NCBI GenBank assembly: GCA_031398745.1 | Contig: JANNNX010000050.1 | Span: forward strand, 1 to 64,000 | DNA length: 64,000 nucleotides | From: JANNNX01 sp031398745 | GTDB taxonomy: Bacteria; Actinomycetota; Acidimicrobiia; Acidimicrobiales; CADCSY01 | Direction of reading: 5' to 3' | Made by a program: the position numbers and the translations under genes | In this document: piece by piece, positions 25,808 to 35,234 of the stretch | How positions within the stretch are numbered: the stretch's first letter is position 1 | Layout: each line of letters begins with the position of its first letter | The notes under the pieces: generated by a model | Told to the model about the DNA's origin: nothing | What the model saw: the letters and a program-made list of their open reading frames with translations, nothing else | Databases searched by the model: none

Positions 25808-28800
25808 TCAACGGGCGGGCGCCGCCTCCACCGGAACCAGCTGGTCGAGCAGGTCGGTCAAGGCCGTGGCCACGTCGGTGCCCTTGGCCAGCGGGAGGGT
25901 GAGGACACCCCGCTCCTCCTCGTAGGAGGCCTTGGGCGACACCCGCCGGAGCCGGATCCCGGCCGACGCCCGCAGCCGCACCGGCGAGAGTCGGGCCACG
26001 AACCCGGGTCCGGTCCGGTTGGCCGTCACCGACACGTCACCCACTCCGGCTCGCCGGCAGGCCGCCCGCAGCCGGGCCACCGACAGGAGCGCCTCCGCCG
26101 CCTCGGGCAGCGCCCCGTAGCGGTCGACCCACTCGATGCGGACGTCGTCCACCTGCTGGGCGGTTTCGACCGCGGCCAGCCGCCGGTAGGCAGCCAGCCT
26201 CTGCTCCTCGGCGCTGACGTAGTCGTTGGGGAGGTGGGCCACCACCGGGAGGTCGAGCACCAGTTCGGTCGGCACCGGAGCCAGCTCACCCTTCAGCTCG
26301 GCCACCGCCTCGGTGACCATCTGGACGTACAGGTCATAGCCAACCGCCGCGATGTGGCCCGACTGGCTCTCGCCCAGCAGGTTCCCGGCCCCCCGCAGCT
26401 CGAGGTCGCGCATGGCGATGGTGAAGCCCGAGCCCAGCTCGGTGGCCTCGCCGATCGTGCGCAACCGCTCGTAGGCCTCCTCCGACAACGAGTGGTCACG
26501 GGGGTGGAAGAGGTAGGCGTAGGCCCGGCTGCCCGAGCGGCCCACCCGACCCCGCAGCTGGTGGAGCTGGGCCAGGCCGAGACGATCGGCCCGGTCCACC
26601 ACCAGCGTGTTGACCGTGGGCATGTCGATCCCCGACTCGATGATGGTGGTGCACACCAGCACGTCGAAGCGACCCTCCCAGAAGTCGAGGACCACCCGCT
26701 CGAGGGTGCCCTCGTCCATCTGTCCGTGGGCCACCGCCACCTGGGCCTCGGGCACCAGCTCCCGCAACTCGGCCGCCGTGCGCTCGATGTCCTCCACCCG
26801 GTTGTGGACGAAGAAGACCTGTCCGTCGCGCAGCAGCTCACGCCGGATGGCCTCGCCCACCGCCCGCTCGTCGTACTCCCCCACGTAGGTGAGGATCGGC
26901 TGGCGCTCGGCCGGCGGGGTGTTGAGGAGCGACAGGTCCCGGATGCCGGTGAGGCTCATCTCGAGGGTGCGGGGGATCGGTGTGGCCGACAGCGTGAGCA
27001 CGTCCACCTGGGCGGCCAGCGCCTTCACCGCCTCCTTGTGGTTCACCCCGAAGCGCTGCTCCTCGTCGACCACCAGCAGTCCCAGGTCCTTGAACCGGAT
27101 GTCGCCCGACAGCAGCCGGTGGGTGCCGATGACGAGGTCGACGGTGCCGTCGCCCAGCCCCTCGACCACCGCCCGGGCCTGGCCCGGGGTGAGGAAGCGG
27201 GAGAGCACCTCGACCCGCACCGGGTAGCCGGCGAAGCGGTCGGCAAAGGTCGTCCCGTGCTGTTGGGCGAGCAGGGTGGTGGGCACCAGCACCGCCACCT
27301 GCTTGCCCTCCTGCACCGCCTTGAACGCGGCTCGCACCGCCACCTCGGTCTTGCCGAACCCGACGTCGCCGCACACCAGGCGATCCATGGGCCGGGGTGC
27401 CTCCATGTCGGCCTTCACGTCGGCAATGGCTTGGAGCTGATCCGGCGTCTCCCGATACGGGAAGGCATCCTCCAGCTCCCGCTGCCAGGGGGTGTCGGGC
27501 GGGAAGGCGTGTCCCGGCGTCGACACCCGGCGCTGGTAGAGGACCACCAGCTCCTGGGCGATCTCCTGGGCCGCCGAGCGCACCCGGGAGCGGGCCCGCT
27601 GCCACTCCCCGCCGCCCAGGCGGCCCACGGTGGGGCTGTCGGAGCCGACGTAGCGGCGAACGACGTCGATCTGGTCGGTCGGGACGTAGAGCTTGTCGGC
27701 CCCCCGGTACTCGAGCAGCAGGTAGTCGCGCTCCACGCCCCCGATGGCCCGGGTCACCATGCCGCCGTAGCGGGCCACCCCGTGCTGGTCGTGCACGACG
27801 TGGTCGCCGGGCTGGAGGTCGTCGAAGAAGCCCTGGGTCTCCCGACGGCGGGGCCGCGCCCGGCGGTGCGCCCGGCGGCGGCCCGTGAGGTCGCCCTCGG
27901 CCAGGACCGCCACCCGGGCGTCGGCCAGCACGAACCCGGCGTCGAGCGGGGCCACCACCACGTGGATGCCGGGCTGGGCCAGGGCAGCGTCGCCCGGCAG
28001 GCGCTGGCCCACGGTGAGGCCTTCGGCGAGGAGGCTGCGGGCCAGGCGATCGGCCGAGCCCTCGCCGTCGGCCGCCACCACCACCCGGTAACCGTCGGCC
28101 ACCAGACGGCGGAGGCGCTCGACGAGGACCGAGGTGTCGCCCACCACCGGGTCGACGCCCCGGGCTGCCACCGTCAGCGCGTCGGGTCCGGAGGCGACGT
28201 CGGTGAAGATCCAGGCCGGGGCCTCGGTGCGGGCCAGCAGGCGGTCGAAGGCCACGTGCAGGCGAGGTAGCTCGGTGCCCTCGGGCACGTCCCAGGTCCG
28301 GGCCAGGGACCGAGCCAGATCGGCCTCCTCGGCGGCCAGGTCCCCCGCCCGGTCGGCCAGGCGACGGGGCTCGATGAGCACCACCCGACCCTCGGGCCCG
28401 AGCAGGTCGGTGAGCACGTGGTCGGGCTGGCCGGTGCCGGCCACCCACGGGAGCCACGACTCCATGCCGTCGAAAACCAGCCCCTCGGCCAATCGCTCCC
28501 ACTGCTCTCGGCCCCACGGCTGCTCCCCCACCAGGGCCGCCGCCCGGCCGCGCACCTCGTCGGTCGGCAGGAGCTCGCGGCAGGCGAAGAGCTCGACCCG
28601 TTCGAGGTCGTGGCGCGACCGTTGATCGGCCACCGAGAACTCGGTCAGGCGGTCGACCTCGTCGCCCCACAGGTCGATGCGGACGGGGGCGTCGGCGGTG
28701 GGCGGGTACACGTCGACGATCGAGCCCCGCAGCGCAACCTCGCCCCGGTGCTCGACCTGGTGCTGGCGGCGGTAGCCGAGAGCGACCAGTTGGGCCACCA

Positions 28801-29287
28801 GCTCGGCGGGGTCCAGGCGGCCCGCGGGCTCGACCACCACCGGCTCGGTCTCGTCGACGTGGGGCCCGAGGCGCTGGACCAGGGCCCGGACCGGGGCCAC
28901 CACCACGTCGGCCTGGCCGTGGTGCAGTCGCCACATGGTGCGCAGGCGTCGACCCATGGTCTCGACGCTGGGGCTGACCCGCTCGAAGGGCAGCGTCTCC
29001 CAGGCCGGGAACAGCTCGACCCCGTCGGGCCCCAGGAAGGCGCCGAGGTCGTGGACCAGGCGCTCGGCCTCGCCCGACGTCGGGACGGCCACCAGCACCG
29101 GACGACCCGCCCCCGACTCGACCAACGCGGCGAGGGCCACCGCTCGAGCCGACTCGGGCACCGCCACGGTGGCCCCGGCACTCGACCCCAGTCGGGCCAG
29201 CGCGGGGTCGGCGGCGACGGGCTCGAGCAGGGGGGCGAGGGCCGGACGCGCCGCCCCGCCCCGCCCGGGGGGGTCCGGGGGGGTCAC
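25808..29287 (-). CDS. mfd: Transcription-repair coupling factor
   Basis: The 1159-residue ATP-dependent translocase removes stalled RNA polymerase from lesions and recruits UvrA. The N-terminal UvrB-like part has VAVPTSGEAERLV and LFPAWETLPFE. The RNA-polymerase-interacting domain follows (VHDQHGVARYGGM). The RecG-like motor has GDVGFGKTEVAVRAAF (Walker A), DEEQRFGV (DEEQ) and SATPIPRTLEMSL, and the C-terminal D7 regulatory domain ends the protein. I chose GTG 29287 because a TAGCCT box lies exactly 7 bases upstream; the longer frame to 29344 would overlap the next gene. It is in its usual actinobacterial place upstream of the foldase-mazG-eno genes. Confidence 0.95.
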   Translation of the reverse strand: MTPPDPPGRGGAARPALAPLLEPVAADPALARLGSSAGATVAVPESARAVALAALVESGAGRPVLVAVPTSGEAERLVHDLGAFLGPDGVELFPAWETLPFERVSPSVETMGRRLRTMWRLHHGQADVVVAPVRALVQRLGPHVDETEPVVVEPAGRLDPAELVAQLVALGYRRQHQVEHRGEVALRGSIVDVYPPTADAPVRIDLWGDEVDRLTEFSVADQRSRHDLERVELFACRELLPTDEVRGRAAALVGEQPWGREQWERLAEGLVFDGMESWLPWVAGTGQPDHVLTDLLGPEGRVVLIEPRRLADRAGDLAAEEADLARSLARTWDVPEGTELPRLHVAFDRLLARTEAPAWIFTDVASGPDALTVAARGVDPVVGDTSVLVERLRRLVADGYRVVVAADGEGSADRLARSLLAEGLTVGQRLPGDAALAQPGIHVVVAPLDAGFVLADARVAVLAEGDLTGRRRAHRRARPRRRETQGFFDDLQPGDHVVHDQHGVARYGGMVTRAIGGVERDYLLLEYRGADKLYVPTDQIDVVRRYVGSDSPTVGRLGGGEWQRARSRVRSAAQEIAQELVVLYQRRVSTPGHAFPPDTPWQRELEDAFPYRETPDQLQAIADVKADMEAPRPMDRLVCGDVGFGKTEVAVRAAFKAVQEGKQVAVLVPTTLLAQQHGTTFADRFAGYPVRVEVLSRFLTPGQARAVVEGLGDGTVDLVIGTHRLLSGDIRFKDLGLLVVDEEQRFGVNHKEAVKALAAQVDVLTLSATPIPRTLEMSLTGIRDLSLLNTPPAERQPILTYVGEYDERAVGEAIRRELLRDGQVFFVHNRVEDIERTAAELRELVPEAQVAVAHGQMDEGTLERVVLDFWEGRFDVLVCTTIIESGIDMPTVNTLVVDRADRLGLAQLHQLRGRVGRSGSRAYAYLFHPRDHSLSEEAYERLRTIGEATELGSGFTIAMRDLELRGAGNLLGESQSGHIAAVGYDLYVQMVTEAVAELKGELAPVPTELVLDLPVVAHLPNDYVSAEEQRLAAYRRLAAVETAQQVDDVRIEWVDRYGALPEAAEALLSVARLRAACRRAGVGDVSVTANRTGPGFVARLSPVRLRASAGIRLRRVSPKASYEEERGVLTLPLAKGTDVATALTDLLDQLVPVEAAPAR

Positions 29288-29294
29288 CGGGCGG

Positions 29295-29300
29295 AGGCTA
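29295..29300 (-). promoter_or_regulatory. Candidate -10 box for leaderless mfd
   Basis: On the minus strand TAGCCT ends 7 bases before the GTG at 29287. This gives mfd its own promoter, independent of the two-component genes upstream. Confidence 0.5.
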
Positions 29301-29316
29301 CCGGGGGGTGCTCCCC

Positions 29317-29556
29317 CTACTGGCGGCGCTGGCGCAGGTACCACCAGATGCCGAAGCCGACACCGGCCACCACCAGGAGCGGCAGGACCGCCCCGAGGGG
29401 GCCCGGCGACGGGCGGCTCCCGGCATCGCCGGCGTTCGACGGCGGCGCGCAGGCGGCCAGGGCCAGCGCGGTGAGGAGGACGAAGCGGGACGATCGGACG
29501 GCTCGGGCCGCGAGCTGGCGGCGCCGGGGAGTCGAATCGGTAGTCGTTGTCTGCAT
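29317..29556 (-). CDS. Small putative lipoprotein with C-terminal membrane helix
   Basis: This 79-residue protein has a hydrophobic stretch (about 25-34) ending in the lipobox ALAAC with Cys36, a short Pro/Ser/Gly linker, then a second hydrophobic helix (about 57-73: AVLPLLVVAGVGFGIWWYL) and a basic end, LRQRRQ. It may be a lipoprotein or simply a two-helix membrane protein. It lies 51 bp after the histidine kinase and 29 bp before mfd, so it may belong to the two-component operon. No known family is recognised. Confidence 0.5.
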   Translation of the reverse strand: MQTTTTDSTPRRRQLAARAVRSSRFVLLTALALAACAPPSNAGDAGSRPSPGPLGAVLPLLVVAGVGFGIWWYLRQRRQ

Positions 29557-29607
29557 GCCGTCACCATGGAACCCTCGCCTGTGGGTGGGCTGTGAGGGCT
29601 CGGGGGA

Positions 29608-31095
29608 TCAGTCGAGGACCGCCGGGGCCGTCCCTGCGACCGGCAGGCGGACCTCGAAGGTGGCCCCCGCCCCCGGGGCCGATCGAACGGTCACCCGGCC
29701 GCCGTGGGCCTCGACCAGGGTGGCCACGATGGCCAGGCCGAGGCCGTTGCCGCCCCGGGTGCGTTGGCGGGCCCGGTCGGTGCGGTAGAAGCGCTCGAAG
29801 ATGCGGGCCGCGTCGGCCTCGGCCATGCCGGGGCCCTGGTCGGCCACCGACAGCACCGCCTCGCCGCCCTGCAGCTCCAGGCGGACCTTCGCCGGCGTGC
29901 CCGGCGGGGTGTGCTGGCGGACGTTGGCCAGCAGGTTGGTCACCACCTGGCGCAACCGCACCTCGTCACCGACCACCACCAGCCGTTCGGGCCCCTCGAC
30001 GGTGACCGATCGGTCGGGCTCGACCGCTTGCAGGTCGGCCACCGCGTCGCGCGCCAGCGCCACCAGGTCGACGTCGTCGGCTTCGAGGTCACGGGACTGG
30101 TCGAAGCGGGCCAGGAGCAGCAGCTCGTCGACCAGGATGCCCATCCGCTCGGCCTCCTGGCCGATGCGCAGCATCGACGTCTCGAGGTCGTCGGGCCGGT
30201 CGCGCGCTCCCCGGAAGAACAACTCGGCGTACCCGCGGATCGACACCAGCGGAGTTCGCAGCTCGTGGGAGGCATCGGCCACGAACCGGCGGAGGCGATC
30301 CTCCGACGCCACCCGGGCCGCGAAGGCGGTCTCGATGTCAGCCAACATCCGGTTGAGGGCGGCACTCAACCGGCCGACCTCGGTCTGGGGGTCGCCGCCC
30401 GGCACCCGGTGGCTCAGGTCACCCGCCGCGATGGCCGCCGCCGACTGCTCGATGCGGCGCAACGGCGCCAGCCCGAGGCGCACGAGCCACCAGCCCAACA
30501 GGATGGTGACGACCAGCACCACGGTGGTCACCGACAGCGCCACCCGCCCGAGGTTGGCCACCACCTCGGCCACCTCGTCGAGCGACACTGCGACGACGTA
30601 GCGGGTGCCGTCGATCGAGCTCTGGGCCACCACCGCCCGGTAGGTGCCGGCCCGCCGGCCATCGACCGCGGTCACGTCGAAGGGCTCGTCGAGGGCCCGG
30701 GTGGCGAGGTCGGCCGGCCAGGCCGGGCGGTCGCCGTCGTCGGTGCCGAAGACCAGCACCTCCCCGACGGTGCCGTCGGGGGCCACCGTCGCTGCCAGCG
30801 AGCCCGCCGGCAGCAGGACGTCGTCGAACTCCTGGCCGTCCGATCCCTGGACCTGGCCGGCGGCCTGGTCATAGAGCCGGAAGCTGGCCGGCACCCGGGC
30901 CGCCAGCAGCCGCTCGTCGGCTCCGTCCACCAGGAACGGTCGCAACGCCAGCGCGGTCAGCACCGCGCTGGAGGCCAGCGACACGAGGGCAAGGACGGCG
31001 ACCACCAGCAGCAGTCGACCGGCCAGCGAGCGCGGCCGTCGGGCCCGGCGCGACGCCCTCGGCGGCGACGCAAGGGCGTCGTCGACCAGCGTCAC
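29608..31095 (-). CDS. Sensor histidine kinase (HAMP, HisKA, HATPase_c)
   Basis: The 495-residue membrane kinase has helix 1 (about 28-50), an extracytoplasmic sensor of about 130 residues, helix 2 (about 185-207), a HAMP domain (LAPLRRIEQSAAAIAAGDL), and a HisKA dimerisation helix with the phosphorylated His in DASHELRTPLVSIRGYAEL. The ATP-binding domain has LRQVVTNLLANVRQHTP (N box), ADQGPGM (G1) and GGNGLGLAIV (G2). All catalytic boxes are intact. Its partner regulator lies 19 bp upstream. The layout matches TcrY/MtrB-type actinobacterial kinases; the stimulus is unknown. Confidence 0.93.
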   Translation of the reverse strand: MTLVDDALASPPRASRRARRPRSLAGRLLLVVAVLALVSLASSAVLTALALRPFLVDGADERLLAARVPASFRLYDQAAGQVQGSDGQEFDDVLLPAGSLAATVAPDGTVGEVLVFGTDDGDRPAWPADLATRALDEPFDVTAVDGRRAGTYRAVVAQSSIDGTRYVVAVSLDEVAEVVANLGRVALSVTTVVLVVTILLGWWLVRLGLAPLRRIEQSAAAIAAGDLSHRVPGGDPQTEVGRLSAALNRMLADIETAFAARVASEDRLRRFVADASHELRTPLVSIRGYAELFFRGARDRPDDLETSMLRIGQEAERMGILVDELLLLARFDQSRDLEADDVDLVALARDAVADLQAVEPDRSVTVEGPERLVVVGDEVRLRQVVTNLLANVRQHTPPGTPAKVRLELQGGEAVLSVADQGPGMAEADAARIFERFYRTDRARQRTRGGNGLGLAIVATLVEAHGGRVTVRSAPGAGATFEVRLPVAGTAPAVLD

Positions 31096-31114
31096 CTCGA
31101 CCCCCCGGCCGTCG

Positions 31115-31810
31115 TCACTGGGGCAGGCGCAGGGCGTAGCCCATGCCCCGAACGGTGTGCAGCAGGCGGGGTTCGACCTGGTCGATCTTGCGGCGCAGGT
31201 AGCTCACGTAGGTCTCGACCACGTTGGCGTCGCCCTCGAAGTCGTACTCCCACACGTGGTCGAGGATCTGGGCCTTGGACAGGACCCGGCGGGGGTTCAG
31301 CAGGAAGAACCGCAGCAGCCGGTACTCCGTAGGGGTCAAGGTGACCAGGACGCTGCCCCGGTGGACCTCGCAGGTGTCCTCGTCGAGCTCGAGGTCGGCG
31401 AAGCGCAGCACCCGCTCGGGGGTGGCAACCCGCCCGCTGCGCCGCAGCAGGGCGTGGGAGCGGGCGACCAGCTCGGCGACGCTGAACGGCTTGGTGAGGT
31501 AGTCGTCGCCCCCGAGCGTCAGCCCCCGCACCCGGTCCGAGACGTCGTCCCGGGCGGTGAGGAACAGCACCGGCACATCGGCGCCGTCCTGGCGCAGGCG
31601 GCGGACGACGTCGAAGCCGTCGAGGTCGGGGAGCATGACGTCGAGGATCACGAGATCGGGTCGGCTCCCGGTGGCGCGGTCGAGCGCGGCCCGACCGTCC
31701 GCCGCCACCTCGACTTCGAACCCCTCGTAGCGCAGGGCCAGCCCGACGAGCTCGGTGATGGTGGGCTCGTCGTCGACGACGAGGACCCGGGTGGACGCGG
31801 TGTCGCTCAT
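31115..31810 (-). CDS. OmpR/PhoB-family response regulator
   Basis: The 231-residue protein has a receiver domain with VLVVDDEP (acidic pocket), DLVILDVMLPDLDG (phosphoacceptor Asp) and DDYLTKPF (Lys), then a winged-helix trans-activation C domain (TLTPTEYRLLRFFL, YVSYLRRKID, VRGMGYALR). It acts with the kinase directly downstream. GGAGA lies 4 bases before the ATG. The 78-bp upstream gap contains spaced TCAGG, CCCAG, TTCAGG repeats on the minus strand (31825-31848), which could be autoregulatory half-sites, but this is weak. Confidence 0.93.
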   Translation of the reverse strand: MSDTASTRVLVVDDEPTITELVGLALRYEGFEVEVAADGRAALDRATGSRPDLVILDVMLPDLDGFDVVRRLRQDGADVPVLFLTARDDVSDRVRGLTLGGDDYLTKPFSVAELVARSHALLRRSGRVATPERVLRFADLELDEDTCEVHRGSVLVTLTPTEYRLLRFFLLNPRRVLSKAQILDHVWEYDFEGDANVVETYVSYLRRKIDQVEPRLLHTVRGMGYALRLPQ

Positions 31811-31888
31811 GTCTCCATCATCGGCCTGAATCTGGGAGAACCCTGAGGATCTCCTGCACGGGGGCTGCGGTAGGCGGGGAACTGCCGG

Positions 31889-33649
31889 TCAGGCCCGCAG
31901 GAAGTCGAAGTCGCACCCCTCGTCGGCCTGGAGGACGTGGCGGTGGTGGAGCCATCCCCACCCTCGGCGGGGCCCGCCGCTCGGGGCCACCCACAGGGAC
32001 CGCCGCCGAGCCAGCTCGGCCTCGTCCACCAGCAGGTCGAGGCGGCCCTCGATGGCGTCGAGGGCGATGAGGTCGCCGTCGCGCACCAGGGCCAGGGGGC
32101 CACCCTCGGCCGCCTCGGGGGCCACGTGCAGCGCCACCGCGCCCGACGCGGTGCCACTCATGCGAGCGTCGGAGAGCCGGACCATGTCGCGCACACCCTG
32201 GCGCAGCAGGTGCACCGGGATGGGCAGGTGGCCGGCCTCGGGCATCCCCGGCGCGCCCTTCGGGCCGGCGTGGCGCAGCACCAGGACATGGGCCGCGGTG
32301 ATGCCCAGGGCGGGGTCGTCGATGCGGGCGTGCAGGTCGTCGACCCCCTCGAACACCACCGCCGGGCCGGTGTGGCGCCACAGCTCGGGGGTGGCGGCGG
32401 CGCGCTTGAACACCGCCCCCCGAGGGGCCAGCGACCCCCGCAGGATGGCGATGCCACCCTCCTCGGCCACGGGCTCGCGGTGGGGCCGGATCGACCGGTT
32501 CGACGGCGCCGCGGTCCGGGCCAGGACCTCGGCCCAGGTCTCGCCGGAGCCGGCCCGGGCCGAGGTGTCGAGCATCCCGAGGGCGTCGAGCTCGTGGAGC
32601 AGCGCCGGCACGCCGCCGGCCGCGTACAGCTCCTCCAGAAGATGGGGACCGCTCGGACGCAGGTCGCCGAGCACCGGGGTGGCCCTCGACAGCTCGGCCC
32701 AGCGGTCGAGCCCGATGCGCAGACCCAGGCGGCCGGCAATGGCCTCGAGGTGGATGACCGCGTTGGTCGAACCTCCCAGGCACAGCACCGCCCGCACCGC
32801 GTTGTCGAGGGCGGCGGGGGTGATGTGGTCGGCCGGGGTGGTCCCGGTGCGGGCCAGCTCGACCGCTCGCCGACCGGTGGCCTCGGCCGCCGCCACCCGC
32901 TGGGCGTGGGCGGCAGGGATGGCCGCCGACCCAGGCAGCGCCATGCCCAGCACCTCGGAGATCACCGCCATGGTCGACGCCGTGCCCATGACGTTGCAGT
33001 GCCCGGCGGTGATGTTGAGACACCCTTCGAGCTCGAGCCAGGCGTCGTCGTCGAGATCGCCGGCCCGGCGCCGGTCGCCCAGTTCCCACAGCTGGTCGAT
33101 GACCAGCGGCTGCCCCTCGAACGAGCTGGTGGCCCGGTAGCCGGCGCCGAGCTGGATGGCCGGCTTGCCGGCCGAGGCGGCGCCCATGAGCTGGGCCGGG
33201 GTGGTCTTGTCGCAGCCACCCAGGAGCACCACCGCGTCGATGGGGTTGGCCCGGATCATCTCCTCGACATCGATCGACATCAGGTTCCGCAGCAGCATCG
33301 TGGTCGGGGCCACGAACGGCTCGGCCAGCGAGATGGTCGGGAACTCGAGGGGCAGGCCACCGGCCGCCACCACTCCCCGCTTGACCGCCGTCGCCAGGTC
33401 GCGCAGGCCGGCATTGCAGGGGTTCAGCTCGCTCCAGGAGTTGGCGATCCCGACGATGGGGCGGGAGCGCACGGCCTCCGCCGAGAGCCCCTCGGAGCGC
33501 AGGAAGGCTCGGGCCGCGAGCCCGTGGACGTCGGTGGCGTCGAGCCGGGCGCTGGTGCCGACGGGGAGGTCGCGGTGCGCCGGCTCCCCCTGGGGACGCG
33601 GGGTCACCCCCTCGAGGACGCCACGTCCCCGCGTGCGCCCGGTCGCCAC
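31889..33649 (-). CDS. IlvD/Edd-family dehydratase, sugar-acid dehydratase type
   Basis: The 586-residue protein has the three cluster cysteines of the IlvD/Edd family in NPCNAGL, GGCDKTTPAQLMG and TAGHCNVMGTASTM, plus SDARMSGTASGA near the C-terminus. The MGTASTM variant, rather than the MxTANSM of dihydroxy-acid dehydratase, points to aldonic-acid dehydratases (arabinonate, xylonate, gluconate-like). These remove water from a sugar acid to give a 2-keto-3-deoxy acid. The GTG start lies 1 base after the 2-hydroxyacid dehydrogenase stop, so the two are co-translated; together they suggest hydroxy-acid catabolism. Branched-chain amino acid synthesis is less likely. Confidence 0.85.
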   Translation of the reverse strand: MATGRTRGRGVLEGVTPRPQGEPAHRDLPVGTSARLDATDVHGLAARAFLRSEGLSAEAVRSRPIVGIANSWSELNPCNAGLRDLATAVKRGVVAAGGLPLEFPTISLAEPFVAPTTMLLRNLMSIDVEEMIRANPIDAVVLLGGCDKTTPAQLMGAASAGKPAIQLGAGYRATSSFEGQPLVIDQLWELGDRRRAGDLDDDAWLELEGCLNITAGHCNVMGTASTMAVISEVLGMALPGSAAIPAAHAQRVAAAEATGRRAVELARTGTTPADHITPAALDNAVRAVLCLGGSTNAVIHLEAIAGRLGLRIGLDRWAELSRATPVLGDLRPSGPHLLEELYAAGGVPALLHELDALGMLDTSARAGSGETWAEVLARTAAPSNRSIRPHREPVAEEGGIAILRGSLAPRGAVFKRAAATPELWRHTGPAVVFEGVDDLHARIDDPALGITAAHVLVLRHAGPKGAPGMPEAGHLPIPVHLLRQGVRDMVRLSDARMSGTASGAVALHVAPEAAEGGPLALVRDGDLIALDAIEGRLDLLVDEAELARRRSLWVAPSGGPRRGWGWLHHRHVLQADEGCDFDFLRA

Positions 33650-33650
33650 C

Positions 33651-34580
33651 TCAGTAGCCCCGCCCGAGGTCGACCACCCCGTGGAGGGGGCGGCCGGCGG
33701 CGAAGGCGGCGACGTTGGCCGACACGTGGGCCAGGTACTCCGCTCGGTGGGCGCTGAAGGGGCGGTCGGTCGCCGGGTTGGCCGTGTGCGGCGTGATCAG
33801 CGCGGTGGGGAGGGTCCAGAGGGGGTGGCCGTCGGGAAGCGGCTCGGGATCGGTCACGTCCAGCCCGGCCCCGCCGAGGGTGCCGGCCTGGAGGGCGGCC
33901 ACCACGGCGTCGGTGTCGACCACCTCCCCCCGGCTGACGTTGACCAGGAAGCCGTCGGGGCCGAGGGCCGCCAGCAGGGCACCGTCGACCAGCCGGGTGG
34001 TCTCAGGGGTGGCCGGCAGGGTGACGACCAGACCCCGGGCCCGGGCCACCTGGTCGGTCAGGTCAGCCAGGGTGCACACCTCGGCGAAGTGGGCCGCCGG
34101 GTCGCCCGACCGCGAGACCCCCACCGGCACTGCGCCGATGGCCTCGAGCATGCGGGCGGTGGCGGTGCCCATCGCCCCGGTGCCGAGCACCACCACCCGC
34201 TGCCCGGCCAAGCGGACCCCGACCCGGCGGTCCCACGAGGTCGAGCGGGCGCACTCGGCCAGCCGGCGGGCGCAGGCCAGGAGTAGGGCGACGGCGTGCT
34301 CGGCGCAGCCCTCGGCGTAGACGCCGCGGGTACAGGTCCAGATTCGGCCGCCGTCGATCACGCCCTCGGCCACGTAACGGTCGATGCCGGCCACGCTCAG
34401 GGACACCCAACGGTGGTTGGGCTGGAGCAGGCCGGCCATGGCGGCCGGATCGTTGCCACCCACCCACACCAGGGCGTCGGCGGAGGCCGGCTCGGCTGCG
34501 ACCAGGGCACCGGCGGCGGTGACGGCCGCGACCACGTCGTCGGGGGCGTCGGGGACGAGGGCGATGGTGGGGGTGGGCAC
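33651..34580 (-). CDS. D-isomer-specific 2-hydroxyacid dehydrogenase
   Basis: This 309-residue NAD(P)-dependent enzyme has a degenerate N-terminal catalytic half, then the Rossmann motif VVVLGTGAMGTATARML. The catalytic triad is Arg in VNVSRGEVVD, Glu in DVTDPEPLP and His in ALITPHTAN. It reduces or oxidises a 2-keto or 2-hydroxy acid, probably related to the product of the adjacent dehydratase. The GTG at 34580 is preceded by a TAGTCT box at 8 bases and has no ribosome binding site, suggesting a leaderless message that begins this two-gene unit, separate from pth. Confidence 0.88.
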   Translation of the reverse strand: MPTPTIALVPDAPDDVVAAVTAAGALVAAEPASADALVWVGGNDPAAMAGLLQPNHRWVSLSVAGIDRYVAEGVIDGGRIWTCTRGVYAEGCAEHAVALLLACARRLAECARSTSWDRRVGVRLAGQRVVVLGTGAMGTATARMLEAIGAVPVGVSRSGDPAAHFAEVCTLADLTDQVARARGLVVTLPATPETTRLVDGALLAALGPDGFLVNVSRGEVVDTDAVVAALQAGTLGGAGLDVTDPEPLPDGHPLWTLPTALITPHTANPATDRPFSAHRAEYLAHVSANVAAFAAGRPLHGVVDLGRGY

Positions 34581-34588
34581 GGCCGGCG

Positions 34589-34594
34589 AGACTA
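34589..34594 (-). promoter_or_regulatory. Candidate -10 box for the hydroxyacid dehydrogenase operon
   Basis: On the minus strand TAGTCT ends 8 bases before the GTG at 34580, in the 57-bp gap after pth. Confidence 0.4.
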
Positions 34595-34637
34595 GGCCGT
34601 CGAGCTCGGCTGGCGTCCGGGACCCGTATCCGCTCGG

Positions 34638-35234
34638 TCAGGTACGGGTGTTGAACCGGGTCATGGCCGCCTCGGGGCCCTCGGCGGCAATGGCCTCGAC
34701 CGCGTCGGCGGCCACCTCGACCGCCACCTCGAGGAGCAACCGCTCGGCCTTGCCCGGACGCTTGAGTACGTGGTCGGCGCCCCGGTCGGCCGACGGCGGC
34801 TTGCCCACTCCGATGCGGATCCGAACGAACTCGTCGCTCTTGAGATGGGCCTTGATCGAGCGCAGGCCGTTGTGGCCGGCCAACCCACCCCCGACCTTGA
34901 CCCGGACGACCCCGGGCGGAAGGTCGAGCTCGTCGTGGACCACCACCAGCCGGGCCGGGCCGCCGTCGGCCACATAGCGGGCCACCAGGGGGGCCACCGT
35001 CGTGCCCGAGTCGTTCATGTACACCGCCGGGTCGGCCAGGACGACCCGAGTCGCACCCAGGAGGACCTCCGCCGACCGGGCCCGACCGACCGCTCGCTTG
35101 AGCGTCGCCCGGTGCCGACCGACCAGCAGGGTGACGGTGTCGAGCCCGACGTTGTGGCGGGTGTGGGCGTACTCGTCGCCGGGATTGCCGAGACCGACGA
35201 CGACCCACTCGGCCGCCGCCCCCCGGCCGGCCAT
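34638..35234 (-). CDS. pth: Peptidyl-tRNA hydrolase
   Basis: The 198-residue enzyme frees tRNA from stalled peptidyl-tRNA. It shows VVVGLGNPGDEYAHTRHNVG with the catalytic His in the HNVG motif, VYMNDSG (substrate Asn), VVHDELDLPPG (catalytic Asp), and GGGLAGHNGLRSI (second conserved Asn/His site). Typical Pth has KPxTYMN; here the segment reads DPAVYMN, a mild variation. Its ATG overlaps the rplY stop (ATGA), so the two are co-translated, the standard ribosome-maintenance pair. Confidence 0.95.
   Translation of the reverse strand: MAGRGAAAEWVVVGLGNPGDEYAHTRHNVGLDTVTLLVGRHRATLKRAVGRARSAEVLLGATRVVLADPAVYMNDSGTTVAPLVARYVADGGPARLVVVHDELDLPPGVVRVKVGGGLAGHNGLRSIKAHLKSDEFVRIRIGVGKPPSADRGADHVLKRPGKAERLLLEVAVEVAADAVEAIAAEGPEAAMTRFNTRT

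Noticed and set aside
26234..28270. 678-aa open frame on the plus strand inside mfd
   Set aside because: It is antisense to all Mfd helicase motifs; composition alone explains the open frame.
31825..31848. Spaced TCAGG/CCCAG/TTCAGG repeats upstream of the response regulator
   Set aside because: The spacing is irregular and the units imperfect; mentioned only as a possible autoregulatory site in the gene entry.
34622..34649. ACCCGTA / TACGGGT inverted repeat at the end of pth
   Set aside because: Seven base pairs with a 14-base loop reaching into the pth stop is within chance for GC-rich DNA.
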